Shown here one piece after another: positions 30,123-39,659 of a stretch of 64,000 bases of DNA. This DNA is from Geodermatophilus siccatus (GTDB lineage Bacteria > Actinomycetota > Actinomycetes > Mycobacteriales > Geodermatophilaceae), in contig NZ_FNHE01000001.1 of assembly GCF_900103785.1 (NCBI RefSeq), forward strand, positions 1 to 64,000, read 5' to 3'. Position 1 is the stretch's first letter. Every line of letters begins with the position of its first letter. Under the pieces are notes generated by a model. That model ran no database searches and was not told where the DNA came from. It was given only the letters and a program-made list of their open reading frames with translations. The translations under genes and the position numbers were made by a program.

Positions 30123-30839
30123 TCAGGAGACGCCGACGCCGATCGCCAGCCCGATCGCGTAGGTGACCCCGGCCGCGACCGCGCCGAAGAGCAGCTGCCG
30201 CAGGGCGGCGTACCACCAGGGCCGGGGGGTGAAGCGCGACGACAGCGCGCCCGCCGTGGCCAGGCCCACCGCCCCGCACACCAGGGCGGCGGCGAGGACG
30301 GAGAAGCCGAGCAGGTAGGGCAGCAGCGGGATCACCGCGCCGGTGCCGAAGGTGAGGAACGAGGAGACCGCCGCCGTCCACGGTGAGGGCTTGTCGGCCG
30401 GGTTGAGCCCCAGCTCGGCGACGACGTGCAGCCGCAGCGCCGTGTCGGGGTCGCGGTGCAGCTGGACGGCGACCTGCTGGGCGAGGTCGCCGTCCACGCC
30501 CCGCACCCGGAGCATCTGCACCAGCTCGGCGAGCTCGCCGCGCGGGTTGCGCTCGAGCTCGCGGCGCTCCTTCTCGACCTCGAGGTCGAGCTGCTCGTTC
30601 TGCGTGCGCACCGAGGTGTACTCCCCCAGCGCCATGGAGATCGCCCCCGCCACCAGGCTGGCCACGCCGGAGAGCACGATCGTCCGGGACGAGGCCCCGC
30701 CGCCGCCCACGCCGGCCACCAGGGCCGTGTTGGTCACCAGCCCGTCCATCGCGCCGAAGACCGCGGCGCGCAGCCAGCCGCCGGAGACGTCGGCGTGGCT
30801 GTGCTCGTGCGCCTCGGCCTGCGGGGCCTCGGCACTCAC
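30123..30839 (-). CDS. VIT1/CCC1-family iron/manganese transporter
   Basis: 238 residues from a GTG overlapping the rlmN stop (GTGA). Begins with a His-containing cytosolic tail ([14 protein letters not shown]), then the family signature [26 protein letters not shown], an acidic cytosolic helical region [23 protein letters not shown], and three more membrane segments near the C-terminus. This is the layout of CCC1-like vacuolar/bacterial iron and manganese transporters (about 230-250 residues). The metal cannot be told from sequence. It converges with the LCP gene with only six bases between them. Confidence 0.9.
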   Translation of the reverse strand: MSAEAPQAEAHEHSHADVSGGWLRAAVFGAMDGLVTNTALVAGVGGGGASSRTIVLSGVASLVAGAISMALGEYTSVRTQNEQLDLEVEKERRELERNPRGELAELVQMLRVRGVDGDLAQQVAVQLHRDPDTALRLHVVAELGLNPADKPSPWTAAVSSFLTFGTGAVIPLLPYLLGFSVLAAALVCGAVGLATAGALSSRFTPRPWWYAALRQLLFGAVAAGVTYAIGLAIGVGVS

Positions 30840-32011
30840 GCGTCGGCCTCGGCACCCAGTTCCACGGGCGGCTCGAGGGACGGCTGCGGCAGGGCCACGG
30901 TCGGGACGCCGTCCACCCGGTCGGCCGCGGCGAGCTGACCGCACGCGCCGTCGATGTCCTGGCCGCGGGTGTCGCGGACCGTCGTCGGCACGCCGTGCGC
31001 CCGCAGCCGCGCGACGAACTCGCGCTGCGCGGGCAGCGGGCTGGCGTCCCAGCGGCTGCCCGGCGTCGGGTTCAGCGGGATGAGGTTGACGTGCGCCCGC
31101 CGGTCGGCGAGCAGCCGGCCGAGCAGGTCGGCGCGCTCGGGCTGGTCGTTCACGTCGCGGATGAGGGCGTACTCCACCGAGTACCGGCGGCCGGTGCGCG
31201 CGGCGTAGGCGTCGGCGGCGTCGACGACCTCGTCGACCTTCCAGCGCGTGTTGATCGGCACCAGGGTGTCGCGCAGCTCGTCGTCGGGCGCGTGCAGGCT
31301 CACCGCGAGGGTGGCGTGCAGCCCCTCCTCGGTCAGCCGCCGGATCGCCGGGACGACGCCGACGGTGGACACCGTGATCGAGCGCTGGGACAGCCCCAGC
31401 CCGTGCGGCGCGGGCGTCACCAGGGCGTCGAGGGTCTTGCGGACGCGCGCGTAGTTCGCCAGCGGCTCCCCCATGCCCATGAAGACGACGTTGGACAGCC
31501 GGCCGGGCCCGCCGGGGACCTCGCCGTTCGCCATCGCCGCGGCCGCGGCGACCGCCTGGCCGATGATCTCCGCGGCCGAGAGGTTGCGGGTCAGCCCGTT
31601 CTGGCCGGTGGCGCAGAAGGGGCAGGCCATGCCGCAGCCGGCCTGGCTGGAGATGCAGACGGTGGCCCGGTCCGGGTAGCGCATGAGCACGCTCTCGACC
31701 AGGGCGCCGTCGTGCAGCCGCCACAGCGTCTTGCGGGTGCGGCCGCCGTCGGCGCTCAGCGTCCGCACCGGCGTGAGCAGGCCGGGCAGCAGCGCGCCGG
31801 TGAGCTCCTCGCGCACCGCGGCCGGCAGGTCGGTCATCTGCGCCGGGTCGGTCACGCCCCGGTAGAAGTGCCGGGCGAGCTGGTCGGCCCGGAAGGCCGG
31901 CTGGCCCAGCTCGGTGACCGCGGCGCGGGCCTCCTCGCGGGTGAGGTCGGCGAGGTGGCGTGGCGGCTTGCCCCGGCGGGGGGCCTCGAACACGAGGGGG
32001 AGGGCAGTCAT
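30836..32011 (-). CDS. rlmN: Dual-specificity RNA methyltransferase RlmN
   Basis: 391 residues. Radical SAM enzyme that methylates C2 of A2503 in 23S rRNA and A37 in some tRNAs. The [4Fe-4S] cysteines are in [11 protein letters not shown] (CxxxCxxC). The [10 protein letters not shown] and [12 protein letters not shown] blocks, and the methyl-carrying C-terminal cysteine region [17 protein letters not shown], are all present. A 25-residue C-terminal tail is extra. It overlaps the VIT gene by four bases. Confidence 0.97.
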   Translation of the reverse strand: MTALPLVFEAPRRGKPPRHLADLTREEARAAVTELGQPAFRADQLARHFYRGVTDPAQMTDLPAAVREELTGALLPGLLTPVRTLSADGGRTRKTLWRLHDGALVESVLMRYPDRATVCISSQAGCGMACPFCATGQNGLTRNLSAAEIIGQAVAAAAAMANGEVPGGPGRLSNVVFMGMGEPLANYARVRKTLDALVTPAPHGLGLSQRSITVSTVGVVPAIRRLTEEGLHATLAVSLHAPDDELRDTLVPINTRWKVDEVVDAADAYAARTGRRYSVEYALIRDVNDQPERADLLGRLLADRRAHVNLIPLNPTPGSRWDASPLPAQREFVARLRAHGVPTTVRDTRGQDIDGACGQLAAADRVDGVPTVALPQPSLEPPVELGAEADA

Positions 32012-32065
32012 GGCTCCCCCATGGTCCCACCCCGTGGCCCCCGTCGGGCCGGCCCGCGGGGGAGA

Positions 32066-33391
32066 TCACGTTCCCGGGCCGGGCACCTCCGGCGGGAGCG
32101 GGAGCTCGGTGGGCCCGGGCACGTCGGACGGCGTCGAGGTGTCACCCCCGGGGACGCCCGACTCCCCCGACTCCCCCGGCCCCTCGGTGCCCTCCCCCGA
32201 TCCCTCCGGGTCCGTCGAGGACGGCGACTCGGGTGTGGTCGGGGACTCCGGACCGCTGGTCCCGTCGCCGTCCGTCCCGTCGCCCTCCGTCCCGTCGCCC
32301 TCCGTGCCGTCGCTCTCGGTCACGTCGTCCGAGGTGTCGTCCGTCGTCTCGTCGGGGCCGGTCCGGTCCGTCGGCTCCACGACCGAGGTGGGGTCCGATG
32401 CGGACTCGGGGCCCTCGGGCTCCGAGGGGGCGCCGCCGGTGTGGGCCGGGCCGGTCGTCCCGGGAACGGCGACCGGCACGACCGGTGCCGGGGTCCTGGC
32501 GGGGCGCGGGGGCGCCGCGACCGCGATCCGCGGCCGTGCCCCGGTGGCGTCAGCGGAGCGCGGGGGTGCGGGAGCGGCAGGCACCGGCGGCGCGGGCGGC
32601 GGCGGTGCCACCGTCGTCGCGGGCGGGGTCGCCGGCGCGGGGGCCGGCGTCGGTCGAGGGGTGGCGCGGCCGGACACCGCCGGTGCGGAGGTGGTCGGCG
32701 TGGCGGCGTCCGCGGCCGGGACCGGGGTGTCGGGCCGGGGTGCCAGCAGCGTCGCCGCGGCGACCGCCCCGGCGACGAGCAGCCCGGCCACCACCGAGAG
32801 GGCGCGTCGACGCGACGGGGCGCGGGCGCCGACGACGACGCGGACGGGTGCGGGCTGCAGGAGCGCGACGGTCGCCTCGGGGGCCTCGAGGGCCTCGGCC
32901 GGCCCGGCGGTCGCCTCGGCCGGCCCGGCGGTCGCGGTGACGGGTCCGGCCGACCCGTCGTCGGGGTCCGCGGTCGGGAGGTCGTCGACGGGAACCGCCG
33001 CCGGTGCGAGGTCCGGCTCGGGGACGGGCTGGTCCTCCGCGCCCGGCGCCTCCTCGACGTCCTCGACGTCCCCGACGTCCTCCTGGTCCTCCGTGTCGAG
33101 CGCGCCCTCGGCGTCCGGCCGGTCCTCCTGGTCCGGTTCGCGCACGGGGTCGGGCGTGGGGTCGACGTCCACGGTCGGGTCGGTGTCCGCCTCCCCGCTG
33201 TCGGGCTCGGGGTCCGGCTCCCCGGCGTCCGGCTCGGGAGCGGCGTCCTCGACGGGCGCCCCGCCCGTCTCGTCGCCCAGCCACTCGGGCAGCCAGGCGT
33301 CGTCCCAGTCGGTCGGCTCGGGCGTCCCGTCGGGAGCGCCGGGATCGGCCGGGACCGGCAGCTGGTCGTCGTCCGGATGACTGGAGCCCAT
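32066..33391 (-). CDS. Single-pass membrane protein with long disordered arms
   Basis: 441 residues; no recognisable enzymatic domain. Residues 1-185 are strongly acidic (Asp/Glu/Pro/Gly) and predicted cytosolic. A basic patch (APSRRR, 191-196) precedes one membrane helix (about 197-217). The rest is Pro/Ala/Thr/Ser-rich and extracellular, ending with short D-G-T-E-G repeats. Architecture resembles membrane-anchored stress or wall-associated proteins of actinobacteria but no family is assigned. It has a good GGGGAGGAC before the ATG. Divergent from the PPK2 gene. Confidence 0.75.
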   Translation of the reverse strand: MGSSHPDDDQLPVPADPGAPDGTPEPTDWDDAWLPEWLGDETGGAPVEDAAPEPDAGEPDPEPDSGEADTDPTVDVDPTPDPVREPDQEDRPDAEGALDTEDQEDVGDVEDVEEAPGAEDQPVPEPDLAPAAVPVDDLPTADPDDGSAGPVTATAGPAEATAGPAEALEAPEATVALLQPAPVRVVVGARAPSRRRALSVVAGLLVAGAVAAATLLAPRPDTPVPAADAATPTTSAPAVSGRATPRPTPAPAPATPPATTVAPPPPAPPVPAAPAPPRSADATGARPRIAVAAPPRPARTPAPVVPVAVPGTTGPAHTGGAPSEPEGPESASDPTSVVEPTDRTGPDETTDDTSDDVTESDGTEGDGTEGDGTDGDGTSGPESPTTPESPSSTDPEGSGEGTEGPGESGESGVPGGDTSTPSDVPGPTELPLPPEVPGPGT

Positions 33392-33516
33392 GTCCTCCCC
33401 TGCCTCGCCGGGTGCGGTGCCGTCTCCCTGTCATCGGCAGCCGCGACCCGGGACGGCACCTGGCGCGCCGTGGGCTCGGCAGGTGAGCCGCGCCACGTCC
33501 TGCCACGCTGGCCGGC

Positions 33517-34281
33517 ATGAGCCGGCTCGCCGACGTGGACCTGACCCTGCAGCTGTCCAAGAGGGAGGAGAAGGAGCAGCTCAAGGCCGTGCAGAAGCGG
33601 CTGGTGCACCTGCGTCTGCTCCTGGGCGGGCAGATCGGGCCGGGCGAGATCGGGCCGCCGCTGCTGGTGCTGTTCGAGGGCTGGGACGCCTCGGGCAAGG
33701 GTGGCGCGATCAAGCGCCTGGTCGAGCGGCTCGACCCACGGCACGTCCGGGTCGCCCAGTTCGCCGCCCCCACGCACGACGAGAAGCGGCACCACTTCCT
33801 GTGGCGCTTCTGGCCGGTCCTGCCCGGCTGGGGCGGGATGGCCGTGCTCGACCGCACCTGGTACGGGCGGGTGCTCGTGGAGCGGGTCGAGGGCTTCGCG
33901 ACCGAGGAGGCCTGGCGCCGTGCCTACGGCGAGATCGTCGACCTGGAGTCGACCCTCGCCGCCGAGGGCACCGTGGTCGTCAAGTTCTGGCTGCACCTCT
34001 CACCCGAGGAGCAGCTGCGCCGTTTCGAGTCCCGCCGCGGCGACCCCTACCGCGCGTGGAAACTCACCGACGAGGACTGGCGCAACCGCGAGAAGCGCCC
34101 GGCCTACGAGGCGGCGGTCGAGGAGATGCTGGAGCGGACCGACACCCCGGCGGGCCCCTGGCACGTGATCGCCGCGGAGGACAAGCGGTGGGCGCGGGTG
34201 GCGGTGGTCCGCACGGTCTGCGAGGCCGTGGAGGCGGCCCTGACCGCCCGGGGCATCGACCCGGACCCCCCGCTCACGTGA
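33517..34281 (+). CDS. Polyphosphate kinase 2 family protein
   Basis: 254 residues. PPK2 enzymes transfer phosphate between polyphosphate and nucleotides. Walker A is in LVLFEGWDASGKGGAIKRL, and the lid region has DRTWYGRVLVERVEGF; the RRGDPYRAWKLTDEDWRNR block near the C-terminus is characteristic. Length matches a single-domain PPK2, so it could use AMP, ADP or NMPs; the class is not certain from sequence. It ends 8 bp inside the converging TrmH gene. Confidence 0.92.
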   Translation: MSRLADVDLTLQLSKREEKEQLKAVQKRLVHLRLLLGGQIGPGEIGPPLLVLFEGWDASGKGGAIKRLVERLDPRHVRVAQFAAPTHDEKRHHFLWRFWPVLPGWGGMAVLDRTWYGRVLVERVEGFATEEAWRRAYGEIVDLESTLAAEGTVVVKFWLHLSPEEQLRRFESRRGDPYRAWKLTDEDWRNREKRPAYEAAVEEMLERTDTPAGPWHVIAAEDKRWARVAVVRTVCEAVEAALTARGIDPDPPLT

Positions 34282-34915
34282 GACCCGACCGGGCGTGCTG
34301 CCGGATCCAGGCGTGCATCGCGATGCCCGCCGCCACGCCGGCGTTGATCGACCGCGTGGAGCCGAACTGGGCGATGGAGACGGTCGTCGAGGCGGCCGCG
34401 CGGGCCTCCGGTGTCAGCCCCGGCCCCTCCTGGCCGAAGAGCAGCACGCACCGCTCCGGCAGGTCGGCGGTCTCCAGCGGGACCGCGCCCGGTCCGGTGT
34501 CGACGGCGACCAGTGGCAGCTCCTCCCGCGCCGCGTGGGCGGCCAGCGCGCCGACGTCCGGGTGGTGGCGCAGGTGCTGGTAGCGGTCGGTGACCATCGC
34601 CCCTCGGCGGTTCCAGCGACGGCGGCCCACGATGTGCACCTCGGCGGCCAGGAACGCGTTGGCCGTCCGCACCACCGTCCCGATGTTGAGGTCGTGGCCG
34701 AAGTTCTCGATCGCGACGTGGAACGGGTGCCGGCGGGCGTCGAGGTCGGCGACGACCGCCTCCACCGTCCAGTAGCGGTAGCGGTCGGCGACGTTGCGCC
34801 GGTCGCCGTGCGCGAGCAGCTCGGGGTCGTAGCGCGGGTCCGCGGGCCACGGCCCGGGCCAGGGGCCGACGCCCACCGTCGTCCCCCACTCCGTCGGGCC
34901 AGCCTCGCCGTCCAC
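34274..34915 (-). CDS. SpoU/TrmH-family RNA 2'-O-methyltransferase
   Basis: 213 residues. SPOUT-fold methyltransferase with motif 1 FGHDLNIGTVVRTANAFLAAEVHIVG, motif 2 LLFGQEGPGLTPEA and motif 3 SIAQFGSTRSINAGVAAGIAMHAWIRQ, which form the knotted SAM site. The target tRNA or rRNA position is not identifiable. N-terminal extension of about 60 residues (WPADPRYDPELLAHGDRRNVADRYRYW) is typical of an actinobacterial subgroup. Confidence 0.92.
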   Translation of the reverse strand: MDGEAGPTEWGTTVGVGPWPGPWPADPRYDPELLAHGDRRNVADRYRYWTVEAVVADLDARRHPFHVAIENFGHDLNIGTVVRTANAFLAAEVHIVGRRRWNRRGAMVTDRYQHLRHHPDVGALAAHAAREELPLVAVDTGPGAVPLETADLPERCVLLFGQEGPGLTPEARAAASTTVSIAQFGSTRSINAGVAAGIAMHAWIRQHARSGLT

Positions 34916-34974
34916 GCGGCCGATCGTCTCCCACGCACCGGACGGCCGTGCGCCCCGGGGCAGGATCGGCGGAC

Positions 34975-36105
34975 GTGACCGACGGCGTCCTGGTCCACCT
35001 CACCGACCCGGCGGCCTGGCGAGCGGCGCTGGACACCGGGGCGCTGCGCCCGCCGTCCCTGGCGGGTGAGGGCTTCGTGCACCTCTCCACGCCGGAGCAG
35101 GTGCACCTGCCGGCCGGGCGGCTGTTCCCCGGACGGCGGGACCTCGTGCTGCTCGTCGTCGACCCCGCGCGGCTGACCGGCCCGGTGCGCTGGGCCCCCG
35201 GCGTGCCCGGCGACCCGCCCGGCGTGCGCTTCCCGCACCTGCACGGTCCGCTGCAGACCAGCGCCGTCGTCGCCGTGGTCCCGTACCGGCCGCCCGCCGA
35301 GCCGGTGCTCCCCCGGCCGGACGACGCGCTCGGCCGCGCGCGGGCGCTGTGGCTGTCGGTGCGGACCCGGCGGGCCGCCGAGGTGCGCGACGTCCCCGGT
35401 GGGGTGGCGGTGCTGGACCCGCGCTTCCCGCACTCCTGGGACGACAACCGGCTGGTCCTGTCGCACCCGGTCGATGCCGGCACGGTGGCGGCCAGCGTGG
35501 CGGCGGTGGCCGCCGACGCAGGGTGGCCGCACCTCGCCGCCACGCTGGCCTGGTCGGGTGCGGACGACGTGGCGCGCGAGCTCACCGGCCACGGGTGGCG
35601 GGCCGAGGAACTGGTGGTGATGGCCCGCCCGGCCACGCCGCCGCTCCCGGGACGCCGCGCGGAGGCCGTCGACCAGCGCGAGGTGCACGACCTCTGGGAG
35701 CGCTCCTGGCGGCGCGACCTGCCGACCTCGGAGGCCGACCTGGACGAGGTGGTGGCCCAGCTCATCGGCCGGGAGCACCGCAACGACCGGGTGGTCGCCG
35801 TCACCGACCTCGCCGTCCGGGAGGAGGGGCGGGTCGTCTCGGCCGGCCAGCTGCGCGTCGACGGGGCCACCGCCGCCTTCGAGTCGATGAACACCGACCC
35901 CGCGGCCCGCGGCCGCGGGCACGGCGACGCCGTCCTGGGGGCCGCGCTGGACCTCGCCCTCGAGCGCGGCTGCGACCTCGTGGTGCTGGAGGCCGACGCC
36001 ACTGACTGGCCCCGGCACTGGTACGCCCGCCGCGGCTTCGCCGTCGTGGGGACGACGTGGGAGGTCTCGGCTCAGGCCGGGGCGACCACCGAGAGCAGCA
36101 GGTAG
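34975..36105 (+). CDS. DUF952-GNAT fusion protein
   Basis: 376 residues, GTG start. Residues 1-100 match DUF952 (VLVHLTDPAAWRAALDTGALRPPSLAGEGFVHLSTPEQV; the Rv-type helix-turn pattern). The remainder is a GNAT-type acetyltransferase, with MNTDPAARGRGHGDAVLGAALDLALERGCDLVVLEAD as the acetyl-CoA and catalytic region. DUF952 is a small uncharacterised domain, sometimes seen with acetyltransferases. The 3' end overlaps cdsA by 34 bases in convergent orientation. Substrate unknown. Confidence 0.85.
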   Translation: MTDGVLVHLTDPAAWRAALDTGALRPPSLAGEGFVHLSTPEQVHLPAGRLFPGRRDLVLLVVDPARLTGPVRWAPGVPGDPPGVRFPHLHGPLQTSAVVAVVPYRPPAEPVLPRPDDALGRARALWLSVRTRRAAEVRDVPGGVAVLDPRFPHSWDDNRLVLSHPVDAGTVAASVAAVAADAGWPHLAATLAWSGADDVARELTGHGWRAEELVVMARPATPPLPGRRAEAVDQREVHDLWERSWRRDLPTSEADLDEVVAQLIGREHRNDRVVAVTDLAVREEGRVVSAGQLRVDGATAAFESMNTDPAARGRGHGDAVLGAALDLALERGCDLVVLEADATDWPRHWYARRGFAVVGTTWEVSAQAGATTESSR

Positions 36106-37109
36106 GCGACGGCGGCCGAGGGCAGCAGCGAGTCCAGCCGGTCCATGATGCCGCCGTGGCCGGGCAGCAGGTGGCCCATGTCCTTGATCCCGAGGTCGCG
36201 CTTGATCAACGACTCCCCCAGGTCGCCGGCGGTCGCGCTGACGGCCAGGGCGACGCCGAACAGCACCCCGCCCCACCACGGCCCACCGAGGGCGAGGGTG
36301 ACGATCGGGGTGGCGATCAGCACGCAGGCGACGATCGAGCCGGCCATCCCCTCCCACGACTTCTTGGGGCTGACCGACGGCGCCATCGGGTGCTTGCCGA
36401 AGAGCACGCCCGCGGCGAAGCCACCGACGTCGTTGCCGACGACGGTGGCGATGAAGGCCAGCACGCGGGCCGCGCCGTCGTCCGGGACCAGCAGCAGGAC
36501 GGCGAACCCGGCGAGCAGCGGGACGTACAGCGCCACCAGGACGCCGGCCGAGGCGTCGCGCAGGTAGCCGTCGGGCCCGTCACCCAGCCGCCACAGCAGG
36601 ACGGCGAGGACGGTGAGCAGGAACGCCACCACGAGCCCGGAGGCCCCGCGGGTCCAGGCCAGCACGATCATCGCGACCGCGCCGACGAGCAGGGGCACGA
36701 GCGGGGCGCGCACGTTCCCGGCCTGCAGCGCCCGGGTCAGCTCGACGACGCCGGTGAGGATCGCCGCACCCAGCACGAGCAGGAACGCCGGCCGGTAGAC
36801 CAGCAGCGAGACCAGGATGACCGCGCCCAGCCCGAGGCCGACGCCGATGGCCGCGACCATGTCCCGACCGGCGCGGCCGGGCTTCTTCGCCGGTGTCGGG
36901 ACCAGGTCGGGGCCGACGGACTCGGTCGTCGACGTGGGCGGCTCGGTCTGCGTCGTCCCCGGCTCACGCCCGGACGGCCCGGCGGTCGCCGGCTCCGGCA
37001 CGGCCAGCGGGGCCGTCCGCAGCTCGGTGACCGCCCGCGGCGGCGGCGGGGGCGGGGCCGGGCGCCGGCCGACGATCGGGATCGGCCCGGTGTCGGGGTC
37101 GGGGGTCAT
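36072..37109 (-). CDS. cdsA: Phosphatidate cytidylyltransferase
   Basis: 345 residues. Makes CDP-diacylglycerol, precursor of all phospholipids, in the membrane. About 100 residues of Pro-rich, Thr-rich cytosolic N-terminus precede eight membrane segments. The family signature near the C-terminus is intact: SVSPKKSWEGMAGS and then the long loop ATAGDLGESLIKRDLGIKD-(MGHLLPGHGGIMDRLDSLL). It follows frr by 19 bp, in the canonical rpsB-tsf-pyrH-frr-cdsA order. Confidence 0.96.
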   Translation of the reverse strand: MTPDPDTGPIPIVGRRPAPPPPPPRAVTELRTAPLAVPEPATAGPSGREPGTTQTEPPTSTTESVGPDLVPTPAKKPGRAGRDMVAAIGVGLGLGAVILVSLLVYRPAFLLVLGAAILTGVVELTRALQAGNVRAPLVPLLVGAVAMIVLAWTRGASGLVVAFLLTVLAVLLWRLGDGPDGYLRDASAGVLVALYVPLLAGFAVLLLVPDDGAARVLAFIATVVGNDVGGFAAGVLFGKHPMAPSVSPKKSWEGMAGSIVACVLIATPIVTLALGGPWWGGVLFGVALAVSATAGDLGESLIKRDLGIKDMGHLLPGHGGIMDRLDSLLPSAAVAYLLLSVVAPA

Positions 37110-37128
37110 GGCAGGAGGGCCGGAGGGT

Positions 37129-37686
37129 TCAGACCTCGAGGAGCTCGGACTCCTTGTGCTTGACCGCCTCGTCGATGCCGTGCACGTGCTTGGCGGTCAG
37201 GTCGTCGAGCTCCTTCTCGGCGCGGCGCACGTCGTCCTCGCCGGCCTCGCCGTCCTTGGCGATGCGGTCGAGCTCCTCCTTGGCCCGGCGGCGCACGTTG
37301 CGGATGGCGACCTTGGCGTCCTCGCCCTTGGCGCGCGCCTGCTTGACCAGGTCGCGGCGGCGCTCCTCGGTCAGCTGGGGGAACACCACGCGGATGATCT
37401 GGCCGTCGTTGGTCGGGTTGACGCCGAGGTCGCTGTCGCGGATGGCCTTCTCGATGGCCGACAGCTGGCTGGTGTCGTAGGGCTTGATCACCGCCATCCG
37501 GGCCTCGGGCACGGTGATCGACGACATCTGCGGCACCGGCGTCGGCGCACCGTAGTAGTCGACCAGGACCTTGTTGAACATCGACGGGGCGGCGCGCCCG
37601 GTGCGCACCGAGCCGAGGTCCTCGCGCGCGACCGACAGGGCCTTGTCCATCCGCTCCTCGGCGTCGAGCAGGGTGTCGTCGATCAC
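37129..37686 (-). CDS. frr: Ribosome recycling factor
   Basis: 185 residues, the normal length. Splits post-termination ribosomes together with EF-G. Family blocks: [66 protein letters not shown] and [21 protein letters not shown]. It lies between pyrH (70 bp upstream) and cdsA (19 bp downstream). Confidence 0.98.
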   Translation of the reverse strand: MIDDTLLDAEERMDKALSVAREDLGSVRTGRAAPSMFNKVLVDYYGAPTPVPQMSSITVPEARMAVIKPYDTSQLSAIEKAIRDSDLGVNPTNDGQIIRVVFPQLTEERRRDLVKQARAKGEDAKVAIRNVRRRAKEELDRIAKDGEAGEDDVRRAEKELDDLTAKHVHGIDEAVKHKESELLEV

Positions 37687-37756
37687 GGGTCTCTCCTCCT
37701 GGTGCGGCGGAGCACTCCGCCGCGGGTGCGGGTCTGCGGGCTGGCGGCAGCGGCGC

Positions 37757-38542
37757 TCAGGCCGGGTCGCTGATCAGCGTCCCGATCCTCTCACCTGCCA
37801 CGGCACGGGCGATGTTGCCGTCGCGCAGCAGGTTGAACACGACGATCGGCATGCTGTTGTCCATGCACAGGCTGATGGCCGTCGCGTCGGCGACCTTGAG
37901 TTGCTTGGCGAGCACGGTGCCGTAGTCGAGGTCCTCGTACATGACGGCGTCCGGGTTGGTGCGGGGGTCGTCGTCGTAGACGCCGTCCACCCCGTTCTTG
38001 GCCATGAGCAGCACCTGGCAGCCGATCTCGAGGGCGCGCTGCGCGGCCACCGTGTCGGTCGAGAAGTACGGCATGCCGGCGCCGGCGCCGAAGATGACCA
38101 GCCGGCCCTTCTCCAGGTGCCGCACCGCCTTGCGCGGGATGTAGGGCTCGGCCACCTGCCCCATCTCGATCGCCGTCTGCACCCGGGTCTGCAGGCCGAC
38201 CTGCTCGCAGAAGGCCTGCAGGGCCAGGCAGTTCATGACCGTGCCGAGCATGCCCATGTAGTCGGCGTGCCGGCGGTCCATGCCGGCCTGGGACAGCTCG
38301 GCCCCGCGGAAGAAGTTGCCGCCGCCGACCACCACGGCGACCTGCGTGCCGCCGTGGACGACATCGGCCAGCTGGGTCGCGATGCTCTGCACGATGTCGG
38401 AGTCGACGCCCACCTTGCCGCCGCCGAAGGCCTCTCCGGACAGCTTGAGCAGGACCCGCTTGTAACCCGCGCCGTCAGCGGGCTGGAACGCGGTGGGGGC
38501 GGACATGGGCGCGGTGGTGCTCGGCGCGGCGGTGTCGGTCAA
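37757..38542 (-). CDS. pyrH: UMP kinase
   Basis: About 261 residues from a TTG at 38,542. Phosphorylates UMP to UDP in pyrimidine nucleotide synthesis. Amino-acid-kinase-fold blocks: [97 protein letters not shown], and [12 protein letters not shown] near the end. The TTG is preferred because GAGGGAAG lies about eight bases before it; the first ATG (38,506) has no ribosome-binding site but would give a protein of 249 residues, also family-like. Confidence 0.95.
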   Translation of the reverse strand: MTDTAAPSTTAPMSAPTAFQPADGAGYKRVLLKLSGEAFGGGKVGVDSDIVQSIATQLADVVHGGTQVAVVVGGGNFFRGAELSQAGMDRRHADYMGMLGTVMNCLALQAFCEQVGLQTRVQTAIEMGQVAEPYIPRKAVRHLEKGRLVIFGAGAGMPYFSTDTVAAQRALEIGCQVLLMAKNGVDGVYDDDPRTNPDAVMYEDLDYGTVLAKQLKVADATAISLCMDNSMPIVVFNLLRDGNIARAVAGERIGTLISDPA

Positions 38543-38644
38543 CGGGTTCTTCCCTCGCTCGGCGTCGTTCCCCTGATCCTGCCGCACGGGGCGTGCGGCA
38601 GCTCGCGGGCGGGGGGTCTCCCGCACCGGTGCCCGGACACGCCA

Positions 38645-38674
38645 CCGGCCCCGTCCCTGGTGGGACGGGGCCGG
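38645..38674. terminator. Perfect hairpin downstream of tsf
   Basis: 13-bp perfect stem CCGGCCCCGTCCC / GGGACGGGGCCGG with a TGGT loop. It lies in the tsf-pyrH gap on the minus-strand transcript. Together with the second hairpin closer to the tsf stop it probably limits read-through into pyrH. Confidence 0.75.
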
Positions 38675-38689
38675 CGACGTGGTGGAACG

Positions 38690-38742
38690 GCCATCCTTCA
38701 CGGACCCGCGCCGAGCGTGCGGGGCGCGGGAGGAAGGGTGGT
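38690..38742 (-). terminator. Nested hairpin directly after the tsf stop
   Basis: Inner stem CCCGCGCC / GGCGCGGG around a GAGCGTGCG loop, outer arms CCATCCTT / AAGGGTGG. It ends four bases from the tsf stop codon. The loop GAGCGTGCG is also found in the hairpin after rpsB, marking the two as copies of one family. Confidence 0.6.
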
Positions 38743-38746
38743 CCTC

Positions 38747-39562
38747 TCAGGCCTGGCCGACCTCGAAGCGGGCGAACCGCTCCACGGTCAGGCCGGCCTC
38801 GTCGACGATCTGCTTGACCGTGCGCTTGGGCTCGGTGATCGACGGCTGCTCGAGGAGGACGAAGTCCTTGTAGTAGGCGTTGACCCGACCCTCGACGATC
38901 TTGGTGATCGCCTGCTCGGGCTTGCCCTCCTCCTTGGCCGTCTGCTCGGCGACCCGGCGCTCGGTCTCGACCGCCTCGGCTGGGACCTCGTCGCGGGAGA
39001 GGTAGCGCGGGCGGGCCGCGGCGATGTGCATCGCCAGGCTGCGCGCGGCCTCCTCGCTGCCGCCGCTGTACTGCACCGCGACACCGATCGCCGGGGGCAG
39101 GTCGGTGGCCCGCTTGTGCAGGTAGGTGGCCGTCTGGCCGTCGAAGACCACGAACCGGCTGAGCACCAGCTTCTCGCCGATGCGGGCCGACTCGCCCTCG
39201 ACCAGGGCGGCGACGGTCTGGCCGTCGACCTCGGTGGCCAGCAGCGCGTCGACGTCGGCCGGCTTCTGCGCCAGGACGACGTCGAGCAGGCGCTCGGCCA
39301 GCGTGACGAAGTCCGCGTTCTTGGCGACGAAGTCGGTCTCGCAGTCGAGCTCGAGCAGCGCGCCGTCCTTGCTGACGACGACGCCGTTGGTCGTCGAGCG
39401 CTCCAGGCGCTTGCCGACGTCCTTGGCGCCCTTGATGCGCAGCAGCTCGACGGCCTTGTCGTAGTCGCCCTCGGCCTCGGTGAGCGCCTTCTTGCAGTCC
39501 ATCATGCCGGCGCCGGTGGCGTCGCGGAGACGCTTGACGTCGGCCGCGGTGAAGTCAGCCAT
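38747..39562 (-). CDS. tsf: Elongation factor Ts
   Basis: 271 residues. Exchanges GDP for GTP on EF-Tu. The N-terminal UBA-like block [27 protein letters not shown] and the core [15 protein letters not shown] are intact, followed by two subdomains ([13 protein letters not shown] and [35 protein letters not shown]) and a C-terminal [12 protein letters not shown]. Length is the usual actinobacterial form. It lies 97 bp after rpsB. Confidence 0.98.
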   Translation of the reverse strand: MADFTAADVKRLRDATGAGMMDCKKALTEAEGDYDKAVELLRIKGAKDVGKRLERSTTNGVVVSKDGALLELDCETDFVAKNADFVTLAERLLDVVLAQKPADVDALLATEVDGQTVAALVEGESARIGEKLVLSRFVVFDGQTATYLHKRATDLPPAIGVAVQYSGGSEEAARSLAMHIAAARPRYLSRDEVPAEAVETERRVAEQTAKEEGKPEQAITKIVEGRVNAYYKDFVLLEQPSITEPKRTVKQIVDEAGLTVERFARFEVGQA

Positions 39563-39593
39563 GCCTCTTCCTCTGGATGTCAGGTGTGGCCTC

Positions 39594-39652
39594 CGGCCCC
39601 GTCCCGAGGCTCACCCCGAGCGTGCGAGGGGTGAGGAGGACGGGGTCCTTCG
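39594..39652 (-). terminator. Nested hairpin between rpsB and tsf
   Basis: Outer arms GGCCCCGTCC / GGACGGGGTCC, inner stem CTCACCCC / GGGGTGAG, loop GAGCGTGCGA. It abuts the rpsB stop codon and lies upstream of tsf on the same transcript, so it may act as an attenuator that sets the rpsB:tsf ratio. Confidence 0.6.
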
Positions 39653-39659
39653 ACCTCGT

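Noticed and set aside
37757..38701. Longer pyrH reading frame extending to 38,701
   Set aside because: The extra N-terminal codons come from hairpin and spacer sequence; the family N-terminus starts near the TTG/ATG starts.
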